Source: Mycobacterium genavense ATCC 51234
Lineage (GTDB): Bacteria; Actinomycetota; Actinomycetes; Mycobacteriales; Mycobacteriaceae
Length of the DNA stretch: 64,000 nucleotides
Assembly (NCBI RefSeq): GCF_000526915.1
Contig: NZ_JAGZ01000003.1
Location: 482,500 to 546,499 of the forward strand
Reading direction: 5' to 3'
Part shown: piece after piece, positions 1 through 13,200 of the stretch
How positions within the stretch are numbered: position 1 is the first letter of the stretch
Layout of the letters: each line of letters opens with the position of its first letter
Position numbers and translations under genes: made by a program
The notes under the pieces: generated by a model
Told to the model about the DNA's origin: nothing
What the model saw: the letters and a program-made list of their open reading frames with translations, nothing else
Database searches by the model: none

Positions 1-25
1 AAACCGGGCGCTACTCACCCGCGGA

Positions 26-1069
<1,044 letters not shown>

Positions 1070-1588
1070 TTATCGACCCGTCCCCGCATACACCGTGGCC
1101 TCCTCCTCGCCGCCGAGACCGAACGCCTCGTGCAACGCCACGACGGCCTTGTCTAGTTCGGTGTCGCGGCACAGCACCGAGATCCGGATCTCGGAGGTGG
1201 AGATCAGTTCGATGTTGACGCCCACCTCGGCCAGCGCCTCACAAAAGGTCGCGGTGACCCCGGGGTGGCTGCGCATACCGGCGCCGATCAGCGACACCTT
1301 GCCGATGTGGTCGTCGTAGAGCAGCTGCGTGAAGCCGATCTCGTCCTTGAGCGCGTCCAACTTGGCCACCGCGGTGGGGCCGCTGTCGCGCGAGCAGGTG
1401 AAGGTGATGTCGGTCTTGCCGTCCTCCACCTTGGACACGTTCTGCAACACCATGTCGATGTTCACGTCGGCCTCGGCGACGGCGCGGAACACCCGGGCCG
1501 CGTACCCGGGGATGTCCGGGATCCCGACGACGGTCACCTTGGCCTCGCTACGGTCGTGGGCGACGCCGGTCAGCAGGGGGCTTTCCAT
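1070..1588 (-). other. Internal in-frame start for aspartokinase beta subunit
   Basis: An in-frame ATG at 1588-1586 begins [20 protein letters not shown], just before the two ACT domains. Mycobacterial and corynebacterial ask genes are known to make a smaller regulatory beta subunit from an internal start in the same frame. The 172-residue product here has the right size and content. That this ATG is used is inference from the family. Confidence 0.5.
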
Positions 1589-2335
1589 TTCAATGTCCTT
1601 GATCGATCCGACAACGACGGTGCCCGGCTTGTCCGAGTACGACGACCGGACGTGCACCGGAAGGTTGTAGCGACGGGCGTATTCCACGCAGCGCAGCATC
1701 AACACCTTGGCGCCGCAGGCGGCCATCTCGAGCATCTCCTCGAAGGTCACGGTGTCGAGCTTGCGGGCGTTGGACACGATCCGCGGGTCCGCGCTGAAGA
1801 TGCCGTCCACGTCGGTGTAGATCTCGCAGACGTCGGCTTTCAGCGCGGCGGCCAGCGCGACGGCGGTGGTGTCCGAGCCGCCGCGGCCCAGCGTGGTCAC
1901 ATCGCGGCTGTCCTGACTGACGCCCTGGAAGCCGGCGACCAACACGACATCGCCTTGGTCGAGGGCGGACTGCAACCGCGTCGGCGTGACGTCGATAATC
2001 TTGGCGTTGCCGTGCGTTCCGGTGGTGATGACGCCGGCCTGGGAGCCGGTGAACGACCGGGCGCGGACGCCGAGCGATTCGACCGCCATGGCCACCAGCG
2101 CATTGGAGATGCGTTCCCCGGCCGTCAGCAGCATGTCCAGTTCGCGGGCCGGCGGCACCGGGCACACCTGCTGCGCCAGATCCAGCAGGTCATCGGTGGT
2201 GTCGCCCATCGCCGAGACCACGACGACGACGTCGTTGCCCTGCTTTTTGGTCTCGACGATGCTTTCGGCGACGCGGCGGATCCGGTCGGCGTCGGCCACC
2301 GAGGATCCGCCGTACTTTTGTACGACGAGCGCCAC
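1070..2335 (-). CDS. ask: Aspartokinase (alpha subunit)
   Basis: This kinase phosphorylates L-aspartate, the first step of the aspartate family pathway. I place the start at the GTG giving [15 protein letters not shown], which yields 421 residues, the usual mycobacterial length. The open frame runs further upstream, but that part has no family similarity. The kinase motif KYGGSS is at residues 7-12. A catalytic region ending with [16 protein letters not shown] follows, then two C-terminal ACT domains from about residue 260, which normally sense lysine and threonine. The gene is upstream of and abuts asd, and diverges from leuA. Confidence 0.96.
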   Translation of the reverse strand: MALVVQKYGGSSVADADRIRRVAESIVETKKQGNDVVVVVSAMGDTTDDLLDLAQQVCPVPPARELDMLLTAGERISNALVAMAVESLGVRARSFTGSQAGVITTGTHGNAKIIDVTPTRLQSALDQGDVVLVAGFQGVSQDSRDVTTLGRGGSDTTAVALAAALKADVCEIYTDVDGIFSADPRIVSNARKLDTVTFEEMLEMAACGAKVLMLRCVEYARRYNLPVHVRSSYSDKPGTVVVGSIKDIEMESPLLTGVAHDRSEAKVTVVGIPDIPGYAARVFRAVAEADVNIDMVLQNVSKVEDGKTDITFTCSRDSGPTAVAKLDALKDEIGFTQLLYDDHIGKVSLIGAGMRSHPGVTATFCEALAEVGVNIELISTSEIRISVLCRDTELDKAVVALHEAFGLGGEEEATVYAGTGR

Positions 2336-2492
2336 TGTTTTTCTGCCTGCCCTTCCACACCACCGACGTGGTTCAAGTTCACAACAGGATACGTGGCGGC
2401 GCATCTTGTTTTTTGACCCGCTGGCGGGCACCGCAGCCTGCGGTTTTGGTCCCGATTCGGCGCGGTTTTCGCCCGGGCGCCGATCGCGGTAG

Positions 2493-4493
<2,001 letters not shown>

Positions 4494-4494
4494 G

Positions 4495-5487
4495 CTAAAA
4501 CAGTGCGAGCTGTTCGTCGGCGCGGGTGGCGTCGACGAATTCCTCCATGCTGGTGCCGCCGATCACGGTGCCCACGCCGACCATGAACTGCGCGTCGGAC
4601 AGCACCGGCACTCCCAGCTGCTGGGCCTGGTAGCCCTTGCCCTGCACCGGGGTGTCGGCGTTGCACACCACCAGCGAGGTCTCGCGGTCGACGACGTCGG
4701 TGTAGGCCAGCCCGGCGTGCAGGATCCGCTCGACGAGCTCCTCGTGCGTGCGCCGCACCTCGGCGGCCAGCGCCACCCGCATGCCCTGCACCAGCGGCCT
4801 GCCGCTGACATACGGCCCGGGGTTGAGGTAGGGGCACGGCATCCGGGAGGCCAGCGCCTTCAGCGGGCGCAGCTCGTCGTGGGTCACCCGGCCGTTGGGC
4901 CAGCGGCGCCGGGTGACCGGACGCACCGGCAGCCAGATGTCGCGCTCGCGGGCACGTTCGAGCGCGGGCGCGAGCACGCCGGTCAGCACCAGGGCATCGT
5001 CGAAGGCGTCGTGCGGCCGCGCCTGCGTCACGCCCCAGTGCGCGGCGACGGTCTCCAGCCGCAGGTTGTCGACGCCGAGGTCGAGCCGTCGGGCCAGCTC
5101 GACCGTGCACATCACGCTGTCGACGGGAAGCGCGACGCCGGCGAGTTCGGCCTCCGCGGCCAGGAACGCGTAGTCGAACGCGACGTTGTGGGCCACCAGC
5201 GTCCGCCCCCGCAGCACCTCGACCACGTCGCCAACGATGTCGCCGAACTGCGGCTGGTCCTCGAGCATCGCGGCGGTCAGCCTGTGCACGTGGGTGGGGC
5301 CGGGGTCCACGCCGGGGTTGAGCAGGCTGACGACCGATTGCTCGACGCGCCCGTCGGCGTCGAGCCCGAGCACCGCGAGGCTGATGACCCGGGCCTGACC
5401 CGGCCGGAAACCCGAGGTCTCGACGTCGACGACGGCCCAACCCGCGTCCGGCTCGCTCGCCGGACGGCCCCACGAGATCGGGTTCAT
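4495..5487 (-). CDS. DnaQ-like 3'-5' exonuclease with C-terminal BRCT domain
   Basis: This homologue of Rv3711c (annotated dnaQ) has the DEDDh exonuclease motifs: WAVVDVETSGF (DxE) near the N-terminus, AHNVAFDYAFL (ExoII) and ARPHDAFDDA (ExoIII His/Asp). After about residue 230, a BRCT-like domain starts near YVSGRPLVQGMRV. I choose the ATG giving MNPISWGRPASE, which matches the mycobacterial homologue (330 residues), over an in-frame ATG 33 bases upstream. Likely role is DNA proofreading or repair. It is convergent with leuA (stops one base apart) and divergent from murT. Confidence 0.9.
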   Translation of the reverse strand: MNPISWGRPASEPDAGWAVVDVETSGFRPGQARVISLAVLGLDADGRVEQSVVSLLNPGVDPGPTHVHRLTAAMLEDQPQFGDIVGDVVEVLRGRTLVAHNVAFDYAFLAAEAELAGVALPVDSVMCTVELARRLDLGVDNLRLETVAAHWGVTQARPHDAFDDALVLTGVLAPALERARERDIWLPVRPVTRRRWPNGRVTHDELRPLKALASRMPCPYLNPGPYVSGRPLVQGMRVALAAEVRRTHEELVERILHAGLAYTDVVDRETSLVVCNADTPVQGKGYQAQQLGVPVLSDAQFMVGVGTVIGGTSMEEFVDATRADEQLALF

Positions 5488-5554
5488 GAACGACAGAATC
5501 CCACGTCGAACCGACATCACCCGGTCGCTGTGAATTCGTGTCGCGCCAAAACAC

Positions 5555-5560
5555 TATAAA
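5555..5560 (+). promoter_or_regulatory. Candidate -10 element for a leaderless murT transcript
   Basis: TATAAA lies 8 bases before the GTG start of murT in the only gap between dnaQ-like and murT. With a start site about seven bases downstream, the transcript would begin at or next to the GTG, the leaderless type common in mycobacteria. No Shine-Dalgarno sequence precedes the GTG, which agrees. No convincing -35 is seen. Confidence 0.4.
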
Positions 5561-5568
5561 CTGCGCGG

Positions 5569-6798
5569 GTGGTCACCACCCGCGCACGCCTGGCCCTCGC
5601 CGCCGGAGCGAGCGCGCGCTGGGCGTCCCGGATGACCGGGCGCGGCGCCGGCGCGATGATCGGCGGGCTGGTCGCGATGACCCTGGACCGCTCGATCCTG
5701 CGCCAGCTCGGCGCCGGACGGCGCACCGTCGTCGTCACCGGCACCAACGGCAAGTCCACGACCACCCGGATGACCGCCGCCGCGCTCGGCACGCTGGGTC
5801 CGGTCGCCACCAACGCCGAGGGCGCCAACATGGACGCCGGCCTGGTCGCCGCGCTGGCCGCCGACCGCGGCGCGGGGCTGGCGGCCCTGGAAGTCGACGA
5901 GATGCACGTGCCACACGTTTCCGATGCCGTCGAGCCCAGCGTCGTCGTGCTGCTCAACCTGTCGCGCGATCAGCTGGATCGGGTCGGCGAGATCAACGTG
6001 ATCGAACGCACGCTGCGCGCGGGCCTGGTCCGGCACCCGAACGCCGTCGTCGTCGCCAACTGCGACGACGTGCTGATGACCTCGGCGGCCTACGACAGCC
6101 CCAAGGTGGTGTGGGTGGCCGCCGGCGGGTCGTGGGCGAACGATTCGGTCAGCTGCCCGCGCAGCGGCGAGGTGATCGTCCGCGAGAAGGGCCACTGGTA
6201 TTCCACCGGCGCCGACTTCAAGCGGCCCAGCCCACGGTGGTGGTTCGACGACGAGACGTTGTACGGGCCCGACGGGCTGGCCCTGCCGATGCGGCTGGCC
6301 CTGCCGGGCGCGGTGAACCGGGGCAATGCGGCCCAGGCCGTCGCGGCCGCCGTGGCGCTGGGCGCCGACCCCGCGGCGGCCGTCGCGGCGGTGTCGGGGG
6401 TGGACGAGGTCGCCGGCCGCTACCGGACCGTACGCATCGGTTCGCACGAGGCGCGCATTCTGCTGGCCAAGAATCCGGCCGGCTGGCAGGAGGCGCTGTC
6501 GATGGTCGACAAGCACGCGGCCGGGGTGGTCATCTCGGTCAACGGCCAGGTGCCCGACGGCGAGGACCTGTCCTGGCTGTGGGACGTGCGCTTCGAGCAC
6601 TTCGAGAGCACGTCGGTCGTCGCCGCCGGGGAACGCGGCACCGACCTGGCGGTACGGCTGGGGTACGCGGGCGTCGAGCACACCCTGGTGCACGACACCC
6701 TGGCGGCCATCGCGTCCTGCCCGCCCGGCCGGGTCGAGGTCGTCGCCAACTACACCGCGTTCCTGCAGCTGCAGCGCAGGCTGGCCCGTCATGGCTGA
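5569..6798 (+). CDS. murT: Lipid II isoglutaminyl synthase, MurT subunit
   Basis: MurT is the Mur ligase-like subunit that activates the alpha-carboxyl of D-Glu in the lipid II stem; with GatD it forms D-isoglutamine. The 409-residue protein has the P-loop VTGTNGKSTTTRM (about residues 59-71), a central Mur ligase domain and a C-terminal DUF1727-type domain starting near VDEVAGRYRTV. The four-cysteine zinc ribbon described in Gram-positive MurT proteins is not apparent: only three scattered cysteines are present. It overlaps gatD by 8 bases, so translation is coupled. Confidence 0.93.
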   Translation: MVTTRARLALAAGASARWASRMTGRGAGAMIGGLVAMTLDRSILRQLGAGRRTVVVTGTNGKSTTTRMTAAALGTLGPVATNAEGANMDAGLVAALAADRGAGLAALEVDEMHVPHVSDAVEPSVVVLLNLSRDQLDRVGEINVIERTLRAGLVRHPNAVVVANCDDVLMTSAAYDSPKVVWVAAGGSWANDSVSCPRSGEVIVREKGHWYSTGADFKRPSPRWWFDDETLYGPDGLALPMRLALPGAVNRGNAAQAVAAAVALGADPAAAVAAVSGVDEVAGRYRTVRIGSHEARILLAKNPAGWQEALSMVDKHAAGVVISVNGQVPDGEDLSWLWDVRFEHFESTSVVAAGERGTDLAVRLGYAGVEHTLVHDTLAAIASCPPGRVEVVANYTAFLQLQRRLARHG

Positions 6799-7498
6799 TT
6801 CGGTGGTGCGCATCGGGCTGGTGCTGCCCGACGTGATGGGCACCTACGGCGACGGCGGCAACGCGCTGGTGCTGCGGCAACGGCTGCGGCTGCGGGGCAT
6901 CGCCGCCGAGATCGTCGAGGTCACACTGGACGACCCGGTGCCCGAATCGCTGGACCTGTACACCCTGGGCGGTGCCGAGGACTACGCGCAGCGGCTGGCC
7001 ACCCGGCACCTGCTGCGGTATCCGGGCCTGCAGCGCGCCGCGGCGCGCGGTGCGCCGGTGCTGTCGATCTGCGCGGCCGTCCAGGTCCTCGGGCACTGGT
7101 ACGAGACGTCGTCGGGGGAGCGGGTCGACGGCGTGGGCATGCTGGACGTGACGACCTCTCCGCAGCCGGCGCGCACGATCGGCGAGGTGGTGAGCAAGCC
7201 GCTGCTGGCCGGGCTGACCCAACGGCTCACCGGTTTCGAAAACCATCGCGGCGGCACCGTGCTGGGCCCGGACGCCGCCCCGCTGGGCGCGGTCGTTAAG
7301 GGCGCCGGCAACCGGCTCGGCGACGGCTTCGACGGCGTGGTCCAGGGCAGCGTCGTCGCGACCTACATGCACGGGCCGTGCCTGGCCCGCAACCCGGAGC
7401 TGGCCGACCTGCTGCTGAGCAAGGTGGCCGGCGAACTGGCGCCGCTGGAATTGCCCGAGGTGGACGTGCTGCGCCGCGAACGACTGGCGGCGCGCTAA
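6791..7498 (+). CDS. gatD: Lipid II isoglutaminyl synthase, GatD glutamine amidotransferase subunit
   Basis: GatD is a class I glutamine amidotransferase-like subunit that hydrolyses glutamine and passes ammonia to MurT. The 235-residue protein has its nucleophile at Cys94 (VLSICAAVQVLG) and a catalytic His194 (VATYMHGPCL), positions matching the Staphylococcus aureus enzyme. The N-terminal beta-strand reads VRIGLVLPDVMGTYGDGGN. The start ATG lies inside the murT 3' end. The older name cobQ2 for the M. tuberculosis homologue Rv3713 is misleading. Confidence 0.92.
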   Translation: MADSVVRIGLVLPDVMGTYGDGGNALVLRQRLRLRGIAAEIVEVTLDDPVPESLDLYTLGGAEDYAQRLATRHLLRYPGLQRAAARGAPVLSICAAVQVLGHWYETSSGERVDGVGMLDVTTSPQPARTIGEVVSKPLLAGLTQRLTGFENHRGGTVLGPDAAPLGAVVKGAGNRLGDGFDGVVQGSVVATYMHGPCLARNPELADLLLSKVAGELAPLELPEVDVLRRERLAAR

Positions 7499-7500
7499 CC

Positions 7501-7908
7501 GTGCGGGCCCGGACGACGGCCGGTGTCGCGGCACTGCTCGTCGCGCTGTCGACACCCGCGCACGCCGACCCGGACGTGCTGAACGGCCGGTACAACGTGT
7601 TGTACGCGAACACCGACAAACCGACCGCCTGGCTCTTCGTCCCGTGCGGATCGGACTGCACCCGGGCGACCTCGCAGGATGGCGGGACGTTCGTCATCAG
7701 CTGGGAATTCCACCTGGCCAATGGCCGGTGGACGCATCGCGGAACGGCCCAGGCGCCCTGCCCGAACGGCGCGACGGCGCCGGTGACCGTCGACTACAGC
7801 ATCGACGCCGTGTCGCTTGCCGGAGAGGGTCAGACGACGACGCCGGACGCGTGTATGGGAGAGCCGGGCAGGACGTTTACCAGGCAATTCCAATTGAGCA
7901 AGGCCTGA
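7501..7908 (+). CDS. Small secreted protein of unknown function
   Basis: I do not recognise a family. The frame starts at a GTG two bases after the gatD stop and encodes 135 residues. An N-terminal signal peptide (VRARTTAGVAALLVAL, with cleavage likely after PAHA) is followed by a compact domain. Four cysteines, in PCGSDC, APCPNG and DACMG, could form two disulfides. Tight spacing suggests transcription with murT-gatD. It resembles small exported mycobacterial proteins built around a WLFVPCG-type segment. It converges with recR, six bases away. Confidence 0.72.
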   Translation: MRARTTAGVAALLVALSTPAHADPDVLNGRYNVLYANTDKPTAWLFVPCGSDCTRATSQDGGTFVISWEFHLANGRWTHRGTAQAPCPNGATAPVTVDYSIDAVSLAGEGQTTTPDACMGEPGRTFTRQFQLSKA

Positions 7909-7914
7909 GGAACC

Positions 7915-8526
7915 TCAGACCATGGACCGGCGGCCGGTGAGCGCGCGGCCCAGGGTCAGCTCGTCGGCGAACTCCAAGTCGCCGCCCATCGGCAACCCGG
8001 ACGCGATTCGGGTGACGGTCAGGCCGGGAATGTCGCGCAGCACCCGGACCAGATAGGTCGCCGTGGCCTCGCCCTCGGTGTTGGGGTCGGTCGCGATGAT
8101 CACCTCGGTGATGTCCACCCCGTCGACCCGCTCGCCGATGCGGCTGAGCAGCTCGCGAATCCGCAGCTGATCGGGGCCCACGCCGGACAGCGGATCCAGC
8201 GCACCGCCCAGCACGTGGTAGCGGCCCCGGAATTCGCGGGTGCGCTCGACGGCCTGGACGTCCTTGGGTTCCTCCACGACGCACACCTGCGAGCCGTCCC
8301 GACGCGGATCGCCGCAGATCCGGCAGCGCTCGTCGTCGGACACGTTGCCGCACACCGCGCAGAACCGGACGCCGTCGCGGACCTTCGCCAGCACGGCGGT
8401 GAGCCGGTCGATGTCCGGCGGTTCGACCGACAGCAAGTGAAAGGCGATGCGCTGCGCGCTCTTTGGCCCGATACCCGGCAGCTTGCCGAGCTCGTCGATC
8501 AGATCCTGGACCGGTCCCTCGAACAT
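7915..8526 (-). CDS. recR: Recombination mediator protein RecR
   Basis: RecR acts with RecO (and RecF) to load RecA on gapped DNA. The 203-residue protein is full length. It has an N-terminal helix-hairpin-helix ([20 protein letters not shown]) and a four-cysteine zinc finger ([20 protein letters not shown]). A Toprim domain follows from about [14 protein letters not shown] to the [13 protein letters not shown] motif. It lies 9 bases downstream of ybaB on the same strand, the conserved ybaB-recR operon. Confidence 0.97.
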   Translation of the reverse strand: MFEGPVQDLIDELGKLPGIGPKSAQRIAFHLLSVEPPDIDRLTAVLAKVRDGVRFCAVCGNVSDDERCRICGDPRRDGSQVCVVEEPKDVQAVERTREFRGRYHVLGGALDPLSGVGPDQLRIRELLSRIGERVDGVDITEVIIATDPNTEGEATATYLVRVLRDIPGLTVTRIASGLPMGGDLEFADELTLGRALTGRRSMV

Positions 8527-8535
8527 CTGGCTAGG

Positions 8536-8886
8536 TCAGAGCCCCGGCATCTGGCTGGGAGGAGTCGGCGGCGCCGGCGGGGCGGTCAAGCCGGCGGTCA
8601 GCGACCCCAGCTGCTCCTGTGCCATCTTGGTGACTTGCTTGGAGGCGTCCACCATGGCGCCGACGATCAGGTCCTGCAGCGTCTCGACGTCGGAGGGGTC
8701 GACGACCGACGGGTCGATCTTGACCGCGACGACCTCGCCGCTGCCTTTGACGATTGCCTCGACCAAGCCGCCGCCTGCCTGACCGCGGATCTCGGCGTTC
8801 GCGAGCTGTTGCTGAGCTTCCATTAGCTTTTGCTGCATCTGCTGCGCCTGAGCGAGCAGCGCCGACATGTCGCCTCCGGGTTGCAT
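8536..8886 (-). CDS. YbaB/EbfC family nucleoid-associated protein
   Basis: The 116-residue protein matches YbaB/EbfC: a glutamine-rich N-terminal helix ([20 protein letters not shown]), then [20 protein letters not shown] and the dimerisation core [18 protein letters not shown]. The C-terminal tail is proline-rich ([10 protein letters not shown]). Members bind DNA as dimers and accompany recR. It is the homologue of Rv3716c. Translation may alternatively start at the internal ATG of MSALLAQ. Confidence 0.92.
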   Translation of the reverse strand: MQPGGDMSALLAQAQQMQQKLMEAQQQLANAEIRGQAGGGLVEAIVKGSGEVVAVKIDPSVVDPSDVETLQDLIVGAMVDASKQVTKMAQEQLGSLTAGLTAPPAPPTPPSQMPGL

Positions 8887-8984
8887 GACAATCCCTTCGC
8901 ATCTTGGTCTCGAGTTGGTTTCGCCTGTGGATGTCGGGCGATTCGAAACACCCAGCGTAGACCGCGCGGCGTTACCTTTGCGCC

Positions 8985-9746
8985 GTGGACCAACCAGTGA
9001 GCAGGCGTGTCGGAATCAAGACGATGATCAGCATGCTGATCGCCGCGTCGACCCTCGTCGTCCCGACGGCGACAGCGACCCCATCCAACATCGCCGGCAT
9101 GGTGGTTTTCATCGATCCCGGCCACAACGGCGCCAACGACGCGTCCATCGGCCGGCAGGTCACCACCGGTCGTGGCGGTACCAAGGACTGCCAGACCAGC
9201 GGCACCGCGACCAACAGCGGCTACATGGAACACACGTTCACCTGGGACACCGCGTTGCGGGTTCGGGCCGCGCTGACGGCGCTGGGTGTCAGGACCGCCT
9301 TGTCCCGCGGCAACGACAACGCACTGGGACCGTGTATCGATGAGCGCGCCAACGTCGCCAACTCGTTGCGGCCCAACGCGATCCTGAGCATCCACGCCGA
9401 CGGCGGACCGCCATCCGGGCGGGGATTCCACGTCAATTACTCGGCCCCGCCGCTCAACCAGGTGCAGGCCGGCCCGTCGGTGCAGTACGCGCGGATCATG
9501 CGCGACCAGATGCAGGCCGCGGGTATCCCGCCGGCCACCTACATCGGCCAGGGCGGGCTGTACGGACGCTCGGACCTGACCGGCCTCAACCTGGCGCAAT
9601 ATCCCGCGGTCCTGGTCGAGTGCGGCAACATGAAGAACCCCATCGACTCGGCGTTGATGGAGTCCCCCGAGGGGCGGCAGAAGTACGCCGACGCACTCGT
9701 CCGCGGCGTGGCGGGCTTCCTGGCCACCCAGGGTCAGGCCCGCTGA
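8985..9746 (+). CDS. ami1: Secreted N-acetylmuramoyl-L-alanine amidase Ami1
   Basis: This peptidoglycan amidase (homologue of Rv3717) cleaves the bond between MurNAc and L-alanine of stem peptides. The 253-residue protein has a signal peptide (hydrophobic stretch about residues 11-30, ending TATA). The amidase_3 zinc ligands appear as [16 protein letters not shown] and ILSIHADGG, and the catalytic glutamate region as [10 protein letters not shown]. It diverges from ybaB. In M. tuberculosis the next gene is Rv3718c; here the NRPS locus lies in between. Confidence 0.94.
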   Translation: MDQPVSRRVGIKTMISMLIAASTLVVPTATATPSNIAGMVVFIDPGHNGANDASIGRQVTTGRGGTKDCQTSGTATNSGYMEHTFTWDTALRVRAALTALGVRTALSRGNDNALGPCIDERANVANSLRPNAILSIHADGGPPSGRGFHVNYSAPPLNQVQAGPSVQYARIMRDQMQAAGIPPATYIGQGGLYGRSDLTGLNLAQYPAVLVECGNMKNPIDSALMESPEGRQKYADALVRGVAGFLATQGQAR

Positions 9747-9769
9747 ACGCCGCTGGCTACGGGCGTTTT
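9746..9769 (+). terminator. Weak candidate terminator after ami1
   Basis: AACGCC (9746-9751) and GGCGTT (9762-9767) form a six-base stem with a ten-base loop, followed by only two further bases (TC). It is placed correctly, right at the ami1 stop. The stem is short and the T tract minimal, so this is a weak call. Confidence 0.25.
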
Positions 9770-10014
9770 CAGGTGGCGGCGCTGCGTGCCGGGCGGTAGC
9801 GTGGGCTTGCGATGCGCGGGCCGCTGAGCTGGGGTTGGCCGAGTAACCAGATCGCTTGCAGCCCTGGCGATTTCGTAGCGCGGATGAGGCCGTGTGAAAA
9901 ATTCCGGCTAACACCTAGCTAACATCAGGGACTTTGCCGAAACCCCTGTTGGAGCCGGTTTTGGTCCACTAAGGTTTATTCCACTCATGTCGATTAGACG
10001 TGTGGGGAGAATCG
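9770..10014. other. Intergenic region before the mbtH relic
   Basis: No supported gene is seen in these 245 bases. Short open frames on either strand have no recognisable content. GGGGAG (10004-10009) lies five bases before the GTG that opens the mbtH relic. AT-richer stretches near 9905-9990 probably hold the promoter of the mbtH-NRPS unit, but no confident -35/-10 pair is visible. No insertion sequence ends, tRNA gene or direct repeat marks a boundary. Confidence 0.5.
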
Positions 10015-10214
10015 GTGAGTAACAAACCGTCGGCGACGGCTTCGTACCGGTCAACGACGACCAGCAAGACGGCCCGGGGTGGGCCGTCGCGGATGTCGCC
10101 GCCTGGGGGTAAGCGGTTCACCACAAACCGCCCGACGCGGTGGTTTTCGACTGAGTCGCACGCTATTGCACCGACATACGGCCATAGAATCTGCGGGAAC
10201 CGAAACCGGATAAG
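10015..10214 (+). pseudogene. Degenerate MbtH-like protein gene
   Basis: MbtH-like proteins are small NRPS partners needed for adenylation domain activity and usually sit beside NRPS genes. A GTG with a good ribosome site opens VSNKP, as in the family start (MSxNPFDD). After a frame change, the third frame reads GDGFVPVNDDQQDGPGWAVA, matching the family G-x-F-x-VLVNDExQ...WP pattern. Still in that frame it reads VVFD, a stop, VARYCTDIRP, a stop, then NLREP, matching the family ending Y-x-x-x-W-TDIRP-x-SLRE with Trp changed to Cys. Stops fall at 10110, 10152 and 10185. One frameshift and three stops in about 200 bases make it a relic. It would have served the NRPS starting 38 bases on. Confidence 0.7.
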
Positions 10215-10252
10215 GCCGCTATTGGGTAAGCCTTTTGGGTAGGGGCGATCGG

Positions 10253-13200
10253 ATGGAACTTGACGCCCGTGCCCTTCCGCTAACGCGCCGGCAATTAGAT
10301 ATTTGGCTCGCACAGGAATCGGGACGCTCCGGCACCGACTGGCAGCTCGGCCTATTCGTCAGAATCGCAGGCACGGTCCAGCCCGATTTGCTTAAGCAGG
10401 CAATCAGCAAAGCGCTGCAAGAAGCCGAGCCGTACCGCGCCGCGTTCTTCGAAGCGGACGGTCAGGTTTTCCAAAAGGTAATGGACTACCCGGATTTCGA
10501 CCTCGACTATCATGACCTGACCGCCGCGCCGGACCCCGTGGGACAAGCCCGCGAGATTGCGGCGTCGATCCAACGCACACCAATGCCGCTCGACGGCCGG
10601 TTACTCAAATTCGCTTTATTCCGAACGAAACCCGACGAATATTACTGGTTCGCCCTCATCACATAATTCTCGACGGATTGGGCATCGCTCTCGTCGGCCG
10701 CCGAATTGCGGCTATCTACACCGCAATTGTTGCGGGCACCCCCCAGCTCTCCCGCGTTCTTCGGCTCACTGCAGGACCTCGTTCGCAGCGAGCTGGAGTA
10801 CGAGGCGTCAGCGGATTATCTGCAAGACCAGGCTTACTGGAACGCCAACCTGCCGTCGGAAAACGGTCCGGATTACCGATTGCCGCAGGCCACCTCGCGG
10901 CCGGATCCGAATCAGCCGACCACGCCGGTGCAGTTGGACCCGTCCGTGGTCAGCCGAATCAAGCAGCTGTCCAAAGCGCTGGGCGTGCGCCGCTCCTCGA
11001 TCATCACCGCCGCGTGCGCCTGCGCCCTGCTGGTACGGGGATGCGCCGGTGGCTCGGAGGTCGTGCTCGACTTCCCGGTCGGCAGACGGGTCCAGCCGGA
11101 GTCGAAGGCGCTGCCCGGGATGGTCGCCAGGGTGGTGCCCCTGGTACTCAAGACCCCGCCGGGGTGGTCAGTCGCCGACTTCTGCAAGCACGTCGCCAAG
11201 AAGACCAGAGAGGCGCTGCGGCATAAGCGATTTCCGGTGCACGAGTTGGGCGACGAAGGGGGAATGCGGGGCACCGGACCGGCGCCGAATCGAGTAGTCG
11301 TCAACTTCATCCCGTCCCGACTCACCCTGAACCTTGCCGGAGTTCCCGCGACCGCGACCGACACAAGTTTTGGTCCGATCGGTCACTTCGGGCTGTTCTT
11401 CGTCGGTGCCGGTGACGAACAGTTCCTCACCACAGCCGGTGCCGGACAACCGTATTCGAATTTCGGTGTCGCGGACCCGACCCAGCGGTTGCAGCGAGTG
11501 CTGGCGGCCATGACCCTCGCCCCCGAACGCGAGCTCTCCGCGATAGACCTGCTGGACGACGAGGAACACGCCGGCATGGATTGGCTGGGCAACCGTGCGG
11601 TGCTGGCGCGGCCCGCGACCGCGACGTCGATTCCGTCGATGGTCGCAGCACAAGTCGCGCGCACCCCAGACGCGGTGGCGGTGACTTTCGAAGGTCGAAC
11701 GTTGACCTACCGCGGCCTCGACGAGTCCGCCAACCGGGTCGCGCACCTGCTCGCCGACCGGGGAGTGGGCCCGGGACAGACTGTGGCGCTGCTCTTTTCG
11801 CGTTCGGCCGACGTCATCGTCGCGATTTTGGCGGTCCTGAAGACCGGGGCGGCGTACGTGCCGATCGACCCGGCGCACCCCGCGGCGCGGATCGAGTTCA
11901 TGCTCGCCGACGCGGCACCGATGGCCGCGCTGACCAACACCGCACTCGCCGACCGCCTGGCCGGCTACGGCCTGGCGACGATCGACGTTTGCGACCCGAC
12001 CATCGGCGCTCAGCCCACCAGCGCGCCGTCAGGGCCTTCCCCGGACGACGTCGCCCACATCATCTACACCTCCGGCACCACCGGCGTGCCCAAGGGCGTG
12101 GCCATCACCCACCACAACGTCACACAGCAGCTCGATTCGCTGGGCGCCGGCCTGCCGCCGGGACAGGTGTGGACGCAGTGCCACTCCTACGCGTTCGACT
12201 TCTCGGTGTGGGAGATCTGGGGTGCGCTCCTGCACGGCGGCCGGCTGGTGGTGGTCCCCGAGTCGGTGACCGGCTCACCCGAGGACTTCCGGGCCCTGCT
12301 GGTCGGCGAGCGCGTCACCGTCCTGACGCAGACGCCCTCGTCCGTCGCGGCACTGTCTCCCGACGGCTTGGAAGCGACGGCGTTGCTGATCGGCGGCGAG
12401 GCCTGCCCGGCCGAGGTGGTCGATCGGTGGGCGCCCGGACGCGTGATGATCAACGCCTACGGTTCCACCGAGACCACGATCTATGCGGCCATGAGCGCGC
12501 CATTGACCGCGGGCAATGCGGTGCCGATCGGGGCGCCGGTGTCGACGTCGGCGCTGTTCGTCCTCGACGCCTGGCTCCCGGTTCCCGCCGGCGCGGTCGG
12601 CGAGTTGTATGTGGCCGGCCGCGGCGTCGGATACGGGTACGTGGCCCGAGCCCCCTTGACGGTATCGCGATTCGTGGCCTGCCCCTTCGGGGCTCCCGGG
12701 TGCCCGGATGTACCGGACCGGGGATCTGGTGCGCTGGGGGGCCGGCGGGGAACTGGACTATGTCGGGCGCGCCGACGAACAGGTCAAGATTCGCGGGTAC
12801 CGCATCGAGCTCGGCGAAGTCCGGGCCGCGCTGGCCAGTTTGGACGGCGTGGAGCAGGCGGCGGTGATCTCCCGCGAAGACCGGTCCAATGAGCGGCGAC
12901 TGGTCGGCTACGTCACCGGAACCGCCGACCCGGCGGGGTTGCGCGGCGCGCTCGCGGAGCGGCTGCCCGCATACATGGTTCCGGTCGCGGTGATCGCGAT
13001 CGAGGCACTGCCGCTGACCGTCAACGGCAAACTCGACACCCGCGCGCTGCCGGCTCCGGACTACCGCGATGCCGTGCATTACCTGGCGCCGGGCACCCCC
13101 GTCGAGGAGATCCTGGCCGGGATCTACGCCCGGGTTCTCGGTGTCGACCGGGTCGGCGTCGAGGAGTCCTTCTTCGATCTGGGCGGGGACTCGCTATCCG

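Noticed and set aside
1265..2416. Long open frames opposite ask, leuA, the NRPS and dnaX
   Set aside because: In GC-rich DNA the strand opposite a real gene often stays open. These translations are rich in Arg, Gly, His and Asp with no domains.
10000..10242. An 80-residue plus-strand frame before the NRPS taken as a small gene
   Set aside because: Its Ser/Thr/Arg-rich translation has no similarity. The third frame in the same stretch matches MbtH proteins, so this is an out-of-frame reading of a relic.
9969..10313. A 114-residue open frame on the minus strand over the mbtH relic and NRPS start
   Set aside because: No recognisable domain or ribosome site. It lies opposite a region whose plus strand carries MbtH and starter-C similarity.
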